In this document: positions 37,876 to 45,096 of the stretch, one piece after another
How the letters are laid out: every line of letters starts with the position of its first letter
Position numbering within the stretch: the stretch's first letter is position 1
Source: Bradyrhizobium erythrophlei
Lineage (GTDB): Bacteria > Pseudomonadota > Alphaproteobacteria > Rhizobiales > Xanthobacteraceae
Direction of reading: 5' to 3'
Assembly: GCA_900129675.1 (NCBI GenBank)
Contig: FSRD01000001.1
Span: 2,469,501 to 2,533,500 of the forward strand
Length of the DNA stretch: 64,000 nucleotides
Notes under the pieces: generated by a model
The model's database searches: none
Seen by the model: the letters and a program-made list of their open reading frames with translations, nothing else
Told to the model about the DNA's origin: nothing
Translations under genes and position numbers: made by a program

Positions 37876-38553
37876 ATGACAAAAGTGCTGCTGATCGAGG
37901 ATGACAGCGAGACGGCTGAGGAAATCACAGCCGAACTGGCCGATCGCGGCTTTGAAGTCGAATGGTCGGCTGACGGTATAGAAGGCCTCGACAAGGCACG
38001 AAGTTCCCGGCCGGACGCCATGATCGTCGATCGGCTGTTGCCCGGAATGAACGGGCTTGCCGTCATTGAGTCGCTCCGAAAGGACCAGGTGCGCACGCCG
38101 GTACTGGTGCTGAGTGCGCTCGGCGCGGTGGATGACCGCATACGTGGATTGCGGATGGGGGGCGACGACTATCTCACGAAACCGTTCGCGATCGTCGAGC
38201 TCGTCGCCAGAGTGGAGGCGTTGCTGCGCAGACCGGCGGAATCGCGCGACACGACATTGCGGGCAGGACCGCTGGAACTGGATCTGATCGAGCGTACCGC
38301 CAAACGCGGCGACCGCGTGATCGATCTTTTGCCGCGTGAGTTTCGCTTGCTCGAATATATGATGCAACGTAGCGACCAGCTGCTGACGCGAGCCATGCTT
38401 TTGGAGGAGGTCTGGAACTACAAATTCGTTCCGGCAACGAACCTGGTGGACGTGCATATGGGGCGGCTGCGTCACAAGGTGGACGGACCGAACGACGTTC
38501 CCATGATCCACAATGTTCGCGGTGCCGGCTTTATCCTTCGCACCGGACCATAG
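37876..38553 (+). CDS. OmpR/PhoB-family response regulator
   Basis: A 225-residue regulator. Receiver domain at 1-115: acidic pocket LLIEDDSE, phospho-acceptor Asp in AMIVDRLLPGMNG, Thr/Ser switch VLVLSALG and the Lys in DYLTKPF. The C-terminal winged helix is at 130-225: LLPREFRLLEYMMQRS, LLEEVWNY and VDVHMGRLRHKVD. All phosphorylation residues are present. A sensor kinase follows 47 bases downstream. The DNA-binding domain closely resembles that of the receiver-less protein at 47614. Confidence 0.93.
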   Translation: MTKVLLIEDDSETAEEITAELADRGFEVEWSADGIEGLDKARSSRPDAMIVDRLLPGMNGLAVIESLRKDQVRTPVLVLSALGAVDDRIRGLRMGGDDYLTKPFAIVELVARVEALLRRPAESRDTTLRAGPLELDLIERTAKRGDRVIDLLPREFRLLEYMMQRSDQLLTRAMLLEEVWNYKFVPATNLVDVHMGRLRHKVDGPNDVPMIHNVRGAGFILRTGP

Positions 38554-38600
38554 GGCTCAGATGGCCGGGGGGCAACGCGCCGCCGCGGGCATTAAACAGA

Positions 38601-40025
38601 ATGTTCACGCGGCGAGATCAGATGCTTCAGGCGCAAATCATACGTTCAAATACCTTCCGTCGGGCGCTGGCGGTGACCGGCGCATTCGCGGTTTTCGTCA
38701 TCGTGCTGTTCGGCTTCATCTACTGGCAGACCGATCAATACCTGATCGCGCGATCTGACCGAATGATCGCCAGGCAGCTCAACGTCATCTCGGCGTTGCC
38801 AGGTGAACGGCGGTTGGATGCAATCGACGAGCATCTAAGGCAAGACTCCCGTGGCGTTCAATATGCCGGGTTGTTCGCCGCGGATGGCCGCAGGATAGCG
38901 GGCAATCTGGAACAGTTCCCACCGGAGCTCAAGATGAATGATTCGGTTCAGAGCCTCTCGGTCGTCCGAACGCTGCCGACCGGTCGAGAGACGCGCACGA
39001 TCCGCGCGGTCGCCCGCCGAATGCCGAATGGCGACGCGCTGGCGATCGGACGAGAGGTCGACGAAACCAGGGAAATTTCCCATGTTGTCGGTCAGGCGCT
39101 TGCGCTGGGTCTGCTGCCGGCGTTTTGCCTGTGCCTGCTGGCTGGTGCGTGGCTGAGCATGCGGGCTCAGGAGCGCGTCGAAGATGTAAATCAGCATGTT
39201 CAGCGTATCATTGCCGGCGATCTGCGTGAGCGTCTTCCGCACCGTGACGTCGACGATCCGTTTTCGAGGCTGGCGGCCATCGTCAATGGCATGCTCGATG
39301 AAATGGAAACGATGATCCACGCGCTCGCGGGGGTAGGTAACGACATCGCCCACGATTTGCGCACGCCGCTGACGCGGGCGCGGCTCGCTCTCGAACGCGG
39401 CCGCACCAACGCAACGACGATGGAACAGCTGCAGGCGGTTGCGGACAAGGCGGTCGCGAACATCGATCAGTCGCTGACGATCATCACGGCGCTGTTGCGC
39501 CTGGCCGCAATCGAGAACAGCCGACGGTCGGCGGCCTTCGGTAACGTCCCGTTGCACGAACTGCTGCGCGAGGTGTGCGATATCTACGAACCGATCGCCG
39601 AAAACAAGAATATCAACTTGCGAGTCGAGGTCGGACACCTGCTGGACGTGCGCGGCGACCGGGATCTCTTGCTCGAGGCGGTCGCCAATCTCGTCGACAA
39701 TGCCATCAAGTTTACGCCCGAAGGCGGCAAGGTGGATATCGAGCTGTTGCTTGGCGACAGCGAAGCCATCGTGCGCGTGTCCGATACCGGCCCCGGCATC
39801 AGCGAGCAGGAGCGCGAGGCCGTGCTGCGGCGTTTCTACCGCTCCGACAAGATCCGAAGTACTCCGGGCGTCGGCCTTGGCCTGAATCTGGTGGCCGCGA
39901 TCGTAAAGCTGCACGGCTTTCGTCTCGTGATCCACTCCGGCCCGGGCGGCCGGTTGGAGATTATTTGCCCAGACGAGCAAATGCGAGAGGAACGGCCTTG
40001 GCTCGCCGACGAGCGCAAGAACTGA
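38601..40025 (+). CDS. Sensor histidine kinase (partner of the OmpR-type regulator)
   Basis: A 474-residue kinase. Two membrane helices (about 22-42 and 165-190) enclose a periplasmic domain of about 115 residues. A HAMP-like segment (VNQHVQRIIAGDLRERLP) follows, then the phospho-acceptor helix with His in NDIAHDLRTPLTRARLA. The ATPase domain carries N-box VANLVDNAIKFTPEGG, G1 VSDTGPGISEQE, F-box RFYRSDK and G2 GVGLGLNLVAAIVKLHG. Its position after the regulator and behind the RND operon suggests it senses a pump substrate or envelope damage (inference). Confidence 0.92.
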   Translation: MFTRRDQMLQAQIIRSNTFRRALAVTGAFAVFVIVLFGFIYWQTDQYLIARSDRMIARQLNVISALPGERRLDAIDEHLRQDSRGVQYAGLFAADGRRIAGNLEQFPPELKMNDSVQSLSVVRTLPTGRETRTIRAVARRMPNGDALAIGREVDETREISHVVGQALALGLLPAFCLCLLAGAWLSMRAQERVEDVNQHVQRIIAGDLRERLPHRDVDDPFSRLAAIVNGMLDEMETMIHALAGVGNDIAHDLRTPLTRARLALERGRTNATTMEQLQAVADKAVANIDQSLTIITALLRLAAIENSRRSAAFGNVPLHELLREVCDIYEPIAENKNINLRVEVGHLLDVRGDRDLLLEAVANLVDNAIKFTPEGGKVDIELLLGDSEAIVRVSDTGPGISEQEREAVLRRFYRSDKIRSTPGVGLGLNLVAAIVKLHGFRLVIHSGPGGRLEIICPDEQMREERPWLADERKN

Positions 40026-40073
40026 GGCCTTCTTCCTGCTGCTAGAGGCAAGGACTCGGGTCCCGGTAGCCCG

Positions 40074-40337
40074 CTATGGGCCGAAGCCTCGGCCTTGCCA
40101 TCGCCAATGCTCATCATCACGAACGGCAGGTGCATAGCATTCGGCGGCGAGGCCCGAAGCGGTCGCCTCACACTGTGCGTAGCTCGTGAAGCTGCAGTCC
40201 GTGCCGCCTTCGGCATATTCGAGACAGTCGTGTCCCGGGGGAACTATAGGGCCCGCCTTCGCAGCTCCCGTCGCGCCGAAAGCCACAACTGAAAGAGCGA
40301 TTACTGCAGCGATAGCAGTCATCGAAATTATCTTCAT
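40074..40337 (-). CDS. DUF3551-like small exported protein
   Basis: An 87-residue protein with a signal peptide ending near GAAKA|GPI. The mature part contains the DUF3551-type pattern: Cys in HDCLEYAEGG, then DCSFTSYAQCEATASGL and AECYAPA. These proteins are abundant in Bradyrhizobium genomes, function unknown; the Cys likely form disulfides. It lies between the kinase and the insertion sequence on the opposite strand. Confidence 0.75.
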   Translation of the reverse strand: MKIISMTAIAAVIALSVVAFGATGAAKAGPIVPPGHDCLEYAEGGTDCSFTSYAQCEATASGLAAECYAPAVRDDEHWRWQGRGFGP

Positions 40338-40439
40338 ATCGGGTCTTCATTGTCCTGGATGCCCGTTCTCAACATGGAGGATGGCGAGCGCGAGAGCGAT
40401 TATAAAGAAAGTAATCTTGGCTAACCAAACCTGCTAAGC

Positions 40440-40456
40440 CCCCGCCTGTGGCGGGG
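40440..40456. repeat. IS200 left-end subterminal hairpin
   Basis: ccccgcc at 40440-40446 pairs with ggcgggg at 40450-40456 across a tgt loop. In the family, such an imperfect or perfect hairpin near the left end is recognised by TnpA as single-stranded DNA, with the cleavage site a little upstream. Confidence 0.7.
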
Positions 40457-40500
40457 CGAAAACAGGAAGTTTTACAGCTACGGGAATAAAGTCATGAAGT

Positions 40501-40533
40501 CTCCTTGGGGAACCGCCAAGAACCCTCAAGGAG
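40501..40533 (+). promoter_or_regulatory. Leader hairpin sequestering the tnpA ribosome-binding site
   Basis: ctccttg (40501-40507) pairs with caaggag (40527-40533), extended by ggg/ccc across one unpaired T. The right arm contains the AAGGAG Shine-Dalgarno that lies three bases before the ATG at 40537. In Salmonella IS200 a comparable leader structure represses transposase translation; the same is inferred here. Confidence 0.7.
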
Positions 40534-40536
40534 ACC

Positions 40537-40808
40537 ATGATGGAAGCAGAGTTCAATCATCTTAATCACGCGACCTGGGAGTGCAAGTACCACGTCGTGT
40601 TTACGCCGAAGTATCGCAAGAAGCTTCTTTTCGGCAAAATAAAACGGCATCTGGGTCAAGTATTTCACGATCTGGCGCGACGGAAGGAGTGCCGGATCGA
40701 AGAAGGACATTTGATGCCGGATCACGTTCACATGTTGATATCGATACCTCCCAAATATTCGGTGGCGCAGATCATCGGATACATGAAAGGGAAGAGTTCG
40801 ATATGGAT
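40537..40808 (+). CDS. tnpA: IS200/IS605 transposase TnpA, 5' exon (interrupted)
   Basis: The first 90 codons and two bases of a Y1-type HUH transposase. It starts MMEAEFNHLNHATWECKYHV and includes VVFTPKYRKKLLF and the HUH metal-binding motif in MPDHVHMLISIPP. At ATATGGAT the gene is interrupted by the intron; read through, the frame continues 13 bases into intron sequence and stops at 40821. The catalytic Tyr lies in the 3' exon at 42754-42958. Joining both gives 158 residues, the usual length. Unspliced mRNA cannot yield active enzyme. Confidence 0.88.
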
Positions 40809-41319
40809 GTGTGTCCAGTAAAGGCTAGCATGTTCAGCAGGGGACAGTCCTGCCGGGGTAGAAGTTAGAGCCCCGTAGTTCGGATAGCGGAGGAGATGGA
40901 AACAGAACCTACGAAGCCTATCGACAAAATCTCCCTGGGGGAGATTAACGAGTCACCGGGCCGTAATAACAGTGAACGCGTTGTGGCCTCGAAAAGAAGT
41001 AAGTCCGAGGGCCGAGCCCGCATCCATAGGGCGAAGGCAGCATGAACAGCCGAACACTAACCGACACGACTGTTCATCTCGGCGGGGTGGAAGCGACGGC
41101 ACGGTGACAAGGACATGCCAAGCAACTGGAGAAGCCTTCCTCGTCCCGGGGAGAAATCGCCGGAGCAAGGTAGGCCGTATAACCGGCGACACCGGGAAGG
41201 CGGCCGAAGACGAGAAGGTGGCGGCCGGGTCCGTAGTAGCGACGAAGCGGAGTAATGTCCGTGGAGCCAAGGGGCCCTGCCATTTGCGATGTCTCCAACA
41301 TAAGGAAGGCAAGGACGAG

Positions 41320-42621
41320 ATGACAAAGGCGTCCATCGATTTGCAAGACCTGAGGCGGAGACTATACGTCAAGGCGAAGGCTGAACCGTCCTGGCGTTTT
41401 TGGGGACTGTACGTCCACGTTTGCAAGATGGAGACGCTGCGCGCTGCGTACGAGATGGCCAAAAAGAACGATGGAGCACCGGGAATAGACGGGGTCACGT
41501 TCGAGGCCATCGAGGCGCAAGGCGTGGAGGCTCTGCTCGAGCAACTACGGGACGAACTGACCGGGCGTACCTATCAGCCACTCCCCGCGCGGAGGCAGGA
41601 GATACCGAAGGACGGGGGCAAAGTCCGTGTCCTCTCGATTCCGGCGATCCGCGACAGAGTGGTGCAAGGTGCGCTCAAGCTCATCCTCGAGCCTGTGTTC
41701 GAGGCTGACTTCCAACCGGGATCGTTTGGATATCGTCCCAAGCGGACAGCACATGATGCGATCAAGCGAGTGGCTGAAGCAATAGTCCAACGGAAGGTAC
41801 GGGTTCTCGACTTTGACCTGCGGGCCTACTTTGACAATGTCCGGCATGACCGGCTGTTGGCGAAAGTGGCGCAGCGGGTTGATGACGCGGACATCATGCA
41901 TCTGCTGAAGATTATGCTGAAAGCCGCTGGCAAGAAGGGCGTTCCGCAGGGCGGTGTGATCTCGCCCTTGCTCAGTAATCTCTACCTCAATGAGGTGGAC
42001 AAGATGCTGGAGCGAGCGCGGGAAGTCACCCGCAACGGCAAGTACACCCACGTCGAATACGCGCGATTCGCTGACGACCTGGTGGTCTTGATCGACGCCT
42101 ACAAACGTCATGACTGGCTGATTGGAGCCGTGACCAAACGACTTCGGGAGGAGTTCGCCAAGCTGCAGGTGGAAATCAATGATGAAAAGAGCCGAACAGT
42201 AAACCTGGAACGAGGCGAAAGCTTCAGTTTCTTGGGGTTCGACTTCCGCTACCTCCGCAGCCTACGCGGAGCGATGCGGCCGCATTACACGCCCAAGCTC
42301 AAAAAGCGGACGGCGCTTCTGCGTGAGCTTAAAGAGGTGTTTCGCCGACACCGGTCGCAGCCGATTGGCAGGGTAATAAGCCTGCTCAATCCGAAGCTCC
42401 GGGGGTGGGTGAACTACTTCGCGGTTGGACACTCCAGTGAGTGCTTCAGCTACATCAAAGATTGGGTGGAGAAGAAGGTCAGGCGCCAACTGGCGCAAGC
42501 TCAGAAACGAAAGGGCTTCTGCTGGAAGCGGTGGAATAGGGCGTGGCTGTACGACACTCTCGGGCTGTTCAACGGCTATCGAGTGCGACACGACGGACCG
42601 AAAGCTGCCCCAGCCGGATAG
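41320..42621 (+). CDS. ltrA: Group II intron reverse transcriptase/maturase
   Basis: A 433-residue protein from ATG 41320, which follows an AAGGAAGGCAAGGACGAG ribosome-binding region. The RT domain has KNDGAPGIDGVTFEAIE, then the RT block VLDFDLRAYFDNVRHDRLL, GVPQGGVISPLLSNLYLNEV and the catalytic YARFADDLVVLID (FADD box). The maturase (GIIM) domain follows with LLNPKLRGWVNYFAVGHSS and WKRWNRAWLYDTLG. There is no HNH endonuclease domain, so retrohoming would use nicked or single-stranded DNA. The longer frame from 40972 lies in structured intron RNA and is rejected. All catalytic residues are intact. Confidence 0.93.
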   Translation: MTKASIDLQDLRRRLYVKAKAEPSWRFWGLYVHVCKMETLRAAYEMAKKNDGAPGIDGVTFEAIEAQGVEALLEQLRDELTGRTYQPLPARRQEIPKDGGKVRVLSIPAIRDRVVQGALKLILEPVFEADFQPGSFGYRPKRTAHDAIKRVAEAIVQRKVRVLDFDLRAYFDNVRHDRLLAKVAQRVDDADIMHLLKIMLKAAGKKGVPQGGVISPLLSNLYLNEVDKMLERAREVTRNGKYTHVEYARFADDLVVLIDAYKRHDWLIGAVTKRLREEFAKLQVEINDEKSRTVNLERGESFSFLGFDFRYLRSLRGAMRPHYTPKLKKRTALLRELKEVFRRHRSQPIGRVISLLNPKLRGWVNYFAVGHSSECFSYIKDWVEKKVRRQLAQAQKRKGFCWKRWNRAWLYDTLGLFNGYRVRHDGPKAAPAG

Positions 42622-42652
42622 GTCCCATAAGCCTTGGCGTGAAGTAAATGGG

Positions 42653-42743
42653 GGCGCGCAGTGCGGGAAATCCGCATGCTGCGTGCGACGCGGAGGGGAC
42701 TGGAAACGTGGCGCGGTCGAAAGGCCTGCCGGCGCGCCAGTCC
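42653..42743 (+). other. Group II intron domains V and VI
   Basis: Domain V candidate: cgcag-tgcgg / GAAA loop / ccgca-(tg bulge)-ctgcg at about 42657-42683, matching the short two-stem hairpin with a GNRA tetraloop and a two-base bulge. Domain VI: ggactgg (42697-42703) pairs with ccagtcc (42737-42743), leaving tcgaccctac as the 3' terminus. These are the catalytic core and branch-point domains. Confidence 0.8.
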
Positions 42744-42753
42744 TCGACCCTAC

Positions 42754-42958
42754 CGCGCAGAATGTCGAACGCAAGATGCGGAATTTTCTGGGCCACAAAT
42801 TCTGGGCGCGCGGATACTTTGTCACGACCGTTGGCCGGGACGAGGAAGTGATCCGGGCCTACATCAGAAACCAAGAACTGGCCGATCGGCAATTGGAGCA
42901 GTTTGAGCTGAAGATTTCAGCAGCCCAAAATCCAATCAATCGTCCAAACATCCCTTAA
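42754..42958 (+). CDS. tnpA: IS200/IS605 transposase TnpA, 3' exon
   Basis: The continuation of tnpA after the intron, beginning with the last base of the interrupted Ile codon. It encodes AQNVERKMRNFLGHKFWARG, then TTVGRDEEVIRAYIRNQELA with the catalytic tyrosine in RAYIRNQ, and stops at TAA 42956-42958. It has no start codon of its own and depends on splicing. The C-terminal tail ISAAQNPINRPNIP is typical of the family. Confidence 0.88.
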
Positions 42959-43006
42959 AACCGCCTTTGGCGGTTCCCAATCAAACCTCCAGCTTTGCTG
43001 GAGGTT
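42959..43006. repeat. IS200 right-end hairpins
   Basis: Two perfect hairpins immediately follow the tnpA stop: aaccgcc-ttt-ggcggtt (42959-42975) and aacctccagc-ttt-gctggaggtt (42984-43006). One of them, probably the second, is the TnpA-recognised right-end palindrome; the first may act as a terminator. Confidence 0.75.
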
Positions 43007-43199
43007 ATTGGCTCACCAGGACCAACGGGAAGGCGCCAGCGCCTTGCATCTGATTCCGTGATCGGCGACTCCCAACGGCGTGCTGCGGCGAGCGGCTCGA
43101 CAGCTTCCATCGCGCTTAAAAACGAATTTAGTGTGACGATCGAGATTGTCTCTTATCTACAGGTCGAGGGACACATCGATCTACACGAAGGACACAACT

Positions 43200-43436
43200 A
43201 TGAAACTCACCACAATCGCATTGGCCACTGCGTTCGCCCTCTCGGGGACGGCCGCCTTTGCAAACACGCATCATCACAGAGCGGCCGCGCGGGCTGATCG
43301 CGATGCCGTCGGTATGGCCCATCTGCATCCGAACTACGGCAACCCGAACGGTAATCCGGACGGTCCGACGTCATTGAGCGGCACTGGAGACTCTTCGTTC
43401 GGCGGCTCGTCGCCCGGTACCAGCGGCTACAACTAG
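43200..43436 (+). CDS. Small exported protein, paralogue of the gene at 29955
   Basis: A 78-residue protein with a signal peptide (core IALATAFALSGTAAFA) and a mature segment starting NTHHHRAAARADRD and ending HPNYGNPNGNPDGPTSLSGT followed by GDSSFGGSSPGTSG. The C-terminal 36 residues align almost position for position with the protein at 29955. ATG 43200 has a GAAGGA site seven bases upstream; the longer frame to 43146 lacks a signal peptide at its start. Function unknown; the conserved tail may be a binding or assembly motif. Confidence 0.78.
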   Translation: MKLTTIALATAFALSGTAAFANTHHHRAAARADRDAVGMAHLHPNYGNPNGNPDGPTSLSGTGDSSFGGSSPGTSGYN

Positions 43437-43505
43437 GAAACAGCCCCGCATTTGCTTGGGCTGACTGTCCAGGCAACCCTCTTGGGCGAAGGTGCTCACA
43501 ATGAA

Positions 43506-43531
43506 GGCGAAGCTGCTTCGGCAGCTTCGCC
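43506..43531. terminator. UUCG-tetraloop hairpin between convergent genes
   Basis: ggcgaagctgc (43506-43516), ttcg loop, gcagcttcgcc (43521-43531): an 11-base-pair perfect stem with an extra-stable UUCG loop, followed by tcgttgatttt. It lies between the small exported gene and the convergent hemA and likely terminates one or both. Confidence 0.75.
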
Positions 43532-43599
43532 TCGTTGATTTTGGAAACCCGCAACCGAGCAGGATCGTGGCATCTGGTTCAAGCAACTGAGCGGCGAGG

Positions 43600-44862
43600 C
43601 TAACCGCCGGCCGCGAGCGTCTGTGCGCGCTGCTCGACGTATCGGTAATCTATTCCGAGCGGGAGATCGAGCTCCTGCCAAACCGAAACCAGGGCGTCAG
43701 CCAACTGTTGGATCAGCCGAACATCGTGCGCAGGGGTGGGGGTAATCCGCAATCGCTCGGTGCCTCTGGCAACCGTCGGGTAATTGATCGGCTGGATGTA
43801 GATCCCGTGCCGTTCAAGCAGAAGATCGCTCGCCTGCTTGCACAGGTCGGGATTGCCGACCATGAGCGGCACGATATGCGTCTCAGTCGCCAGCACCGGC
43901 AGGCCGGCTTTTCGTAGCGCCGCCTTGGTCGCCGCCACGGCTGCGCGCTGACCTGCGCGCTCTACGTCCGACGTCTTGAGATGGGCGATCGAAGCCGTCG
44001 CCGCCGCAGCTATCGCAGGAGGCAAGGCCGTCGTGAAGATAAATCCGGGAGCATGGGATCGTACCGCGTCCACGACCGCGTTGCTGGCGGCGATGTAGCC
44101 GCCGAGCGTCCCGAAGGCCTTGGCAAGCGTTCCCTCGATGACGTCAATGCGCGCCATCACGCCGTCTCGCTCGGCTATCCCGGCGCCGCGCGGCCCATAC
44201 ATGCCAACGGCATGGACCTCGTCCAGATAGGTCATCGCGTCATAGCGCTGTGCAAGGTCGCAGATTGCCTCGAGTGGAGCGACGTCGCCGTCCATCGAAT
44301 AGACACTCTCGAGCACGATCAGCTTCGGGCGGTCGGGCGCTGCGCGCGAGAGCAACTCCTCCAGGTGCTCAAGATCGTTGTGGCGCCAGATCTGCCTGGC
44401 ACAGCCCGCGGCACGCACACCTTCGATCATCGAATTATGGTTGAGCGCATCGGACAGGATCAGGCATTCCGGAAGGAGCCTCGCGATCGTCGCGATGCCC
44501 GTGTGGTTGGAAACATAGCCGGATGTGAAAACGAGAGCTGCTTCCTTGCCATGCAGGTCGGCAAGCTCTGCCTCCAGCTGTACCAGCGCCCGATTCGTGC
44601 CCGAGATATTGCGCGTTCCGCCAGCGCCCGCGCCCATTGTGCGGGCGGCGGTGCACATCGCTTCGATTACCTTCGGATGTTGGCCCATGCCGAGATAGTC
44701 GTTCGAGCACCAGACAACGATATTCCGCGCGCCGCTTGGGCTGTTCCAGAGCGCATGAGGGAACTGTCCCGCTTTGCGCTCCAGGTCGGCGAAGGTGCGA
44801 TAGCGGCGCTCGCGTTTCAGCGCAGCAATGGCGGATTGAAAGCTTCCGTTATAGTCGAACAT
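43600..44862 (-). CDS. hemA: 5-aminolevulinate synthase
   Basis: A 420-residue PLP enzyme condensing glycine and succinyl-CoA, the alphaproteobacterial entry to heme synthesis. It contains [31 protein letters not shown], the aspartate of [17 protein letters not shown], and the PLP lysine in [14 protein letters not shown]. Full length with a normal C-terminus for the class. The neighbouring catalase needs heme, which fits, but they are separate transcription units by spacing. A second hemA elsewhere in the genome is common in related species and cannot be checked here. Confidence 0.95.
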   Translation of the reverse strand: MFDYNGSFQSAIAALKRERRYRTFADLERKAGQFPHALWNSPSGARNIVVWCSNDYLGMGQHPKVIEAMCTAARTMGAGAGGTRNISGTNRALVQLEAELADLHGKEAALVFTSGYVSNHTGIATIARLLPECLILSDALNHNSMIEGVRAAGCARQIWRHNDLEHLEELLSRAAPDRPKLIVLESVYSMDGDVAPLEAICDLAQRYDAMTYLDEVHAVGMYGPRGAGIAERDGVMARIDVIEGTLAKAFGTLGGYIAASNAVVDAVRSHAPGFIFTTALPPAIAAAATASIAHLKTSDVERAGQRAAVAATKAALRKAGLPVLATETHIVPLMVGNPDLCKQASDLLLERHGIYIQPINYPTVARGTERLRITPTPAHDVRLIQQLADALVSVWQELDLPLGIDYRYVEQRAQTLAAGG

Positions 44863-45096
44863 TCCTGGGAACCTCTCGGGATCGGACTATTCAGCGGGTA
44901 TCCGGGTTGCGCTACCCGGCTCGACCGCTACCATCGGCTCCTGGGCAAGCTTGGCGAGGCCCAAGCCGGGCGAGGCCCATGTGCATAATGGCAGCGACGA
45001 TGGCCCCAACGATTGGGCGCCACCATCAAATGCCCAGTGAACGGTACGGTGGTCGGGACGGCTGGCAGCGTAGCTGAACGCCGCCAGCCGGCGGAC

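Larger units (their letters stand above)
40809..42753 (+). mobile_element. Group II intron with maturase/reverse transcriptase ORF
   Basis: The 5' end is GTGTG (40809-40813), the consensus group II start, and the 3' end is ...CCCTAC, ending in AC. Removing exactly these 1945 bases joins ATATGGAT to CGCGCAGAATG and restores Ile-Trp-Ile-Ala-Gln-Asn in tnpA. EBS1 atccata at 41022-41028 is a perfect complement of the seven exon bases tatggat at 40802-40808 (IBS1). Domain V and VI hairpins are recognisable at 42653-42743. The ORF lies in domain IV. The intron appears complete and potentially mobile. Confidence 0.93.
40435..43010 (+). mobile_element. IS200/IS605-family insertion sequence split by a group II intron
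   Basis: The element carries a TnpA-type transposase gene flanked by subterminal hairpins, as in the single-strand 'peel and paste' family. The left palindrome is at 40440-40456 (ccccgcc-tgt-ggcgggg). The right end has two perfect hairpins at 42959-42975 and 42984-43006. The 1945-base group II intron at 40809-42753 lies inside the tnpA gene. Exact ends of the IS are not determinable because the family makes no terminal inverted repeats or target duplications. Coordinates run from just outside the left hairpin to just outside the right one. Confidence 0.85.

Noticed and set aside
37449..37904. A 151-codon plus-strand ORF before the response regulator
   Set aside because: It overlaps the regulator start, is not similar to any family apart from a possible VDLAEGSK adaptor remnant, and has biased composition.
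40972..41319. N-terminal extension of the intron reverse transcriptase
   Set aside because: It lies within intron RNA structure, including EBS1 at 41022-41028. The ATG at 41320 has a good ribosome-binding site and begins the RT-family sequence.
42425..42753. 5' half of a 177-codon ORF that runs into the TnpA 3' exon
   Set aside because: This part overlaps the RT gene and domains V-VI of the intron; only the portion after 42753 has transposase similarity.
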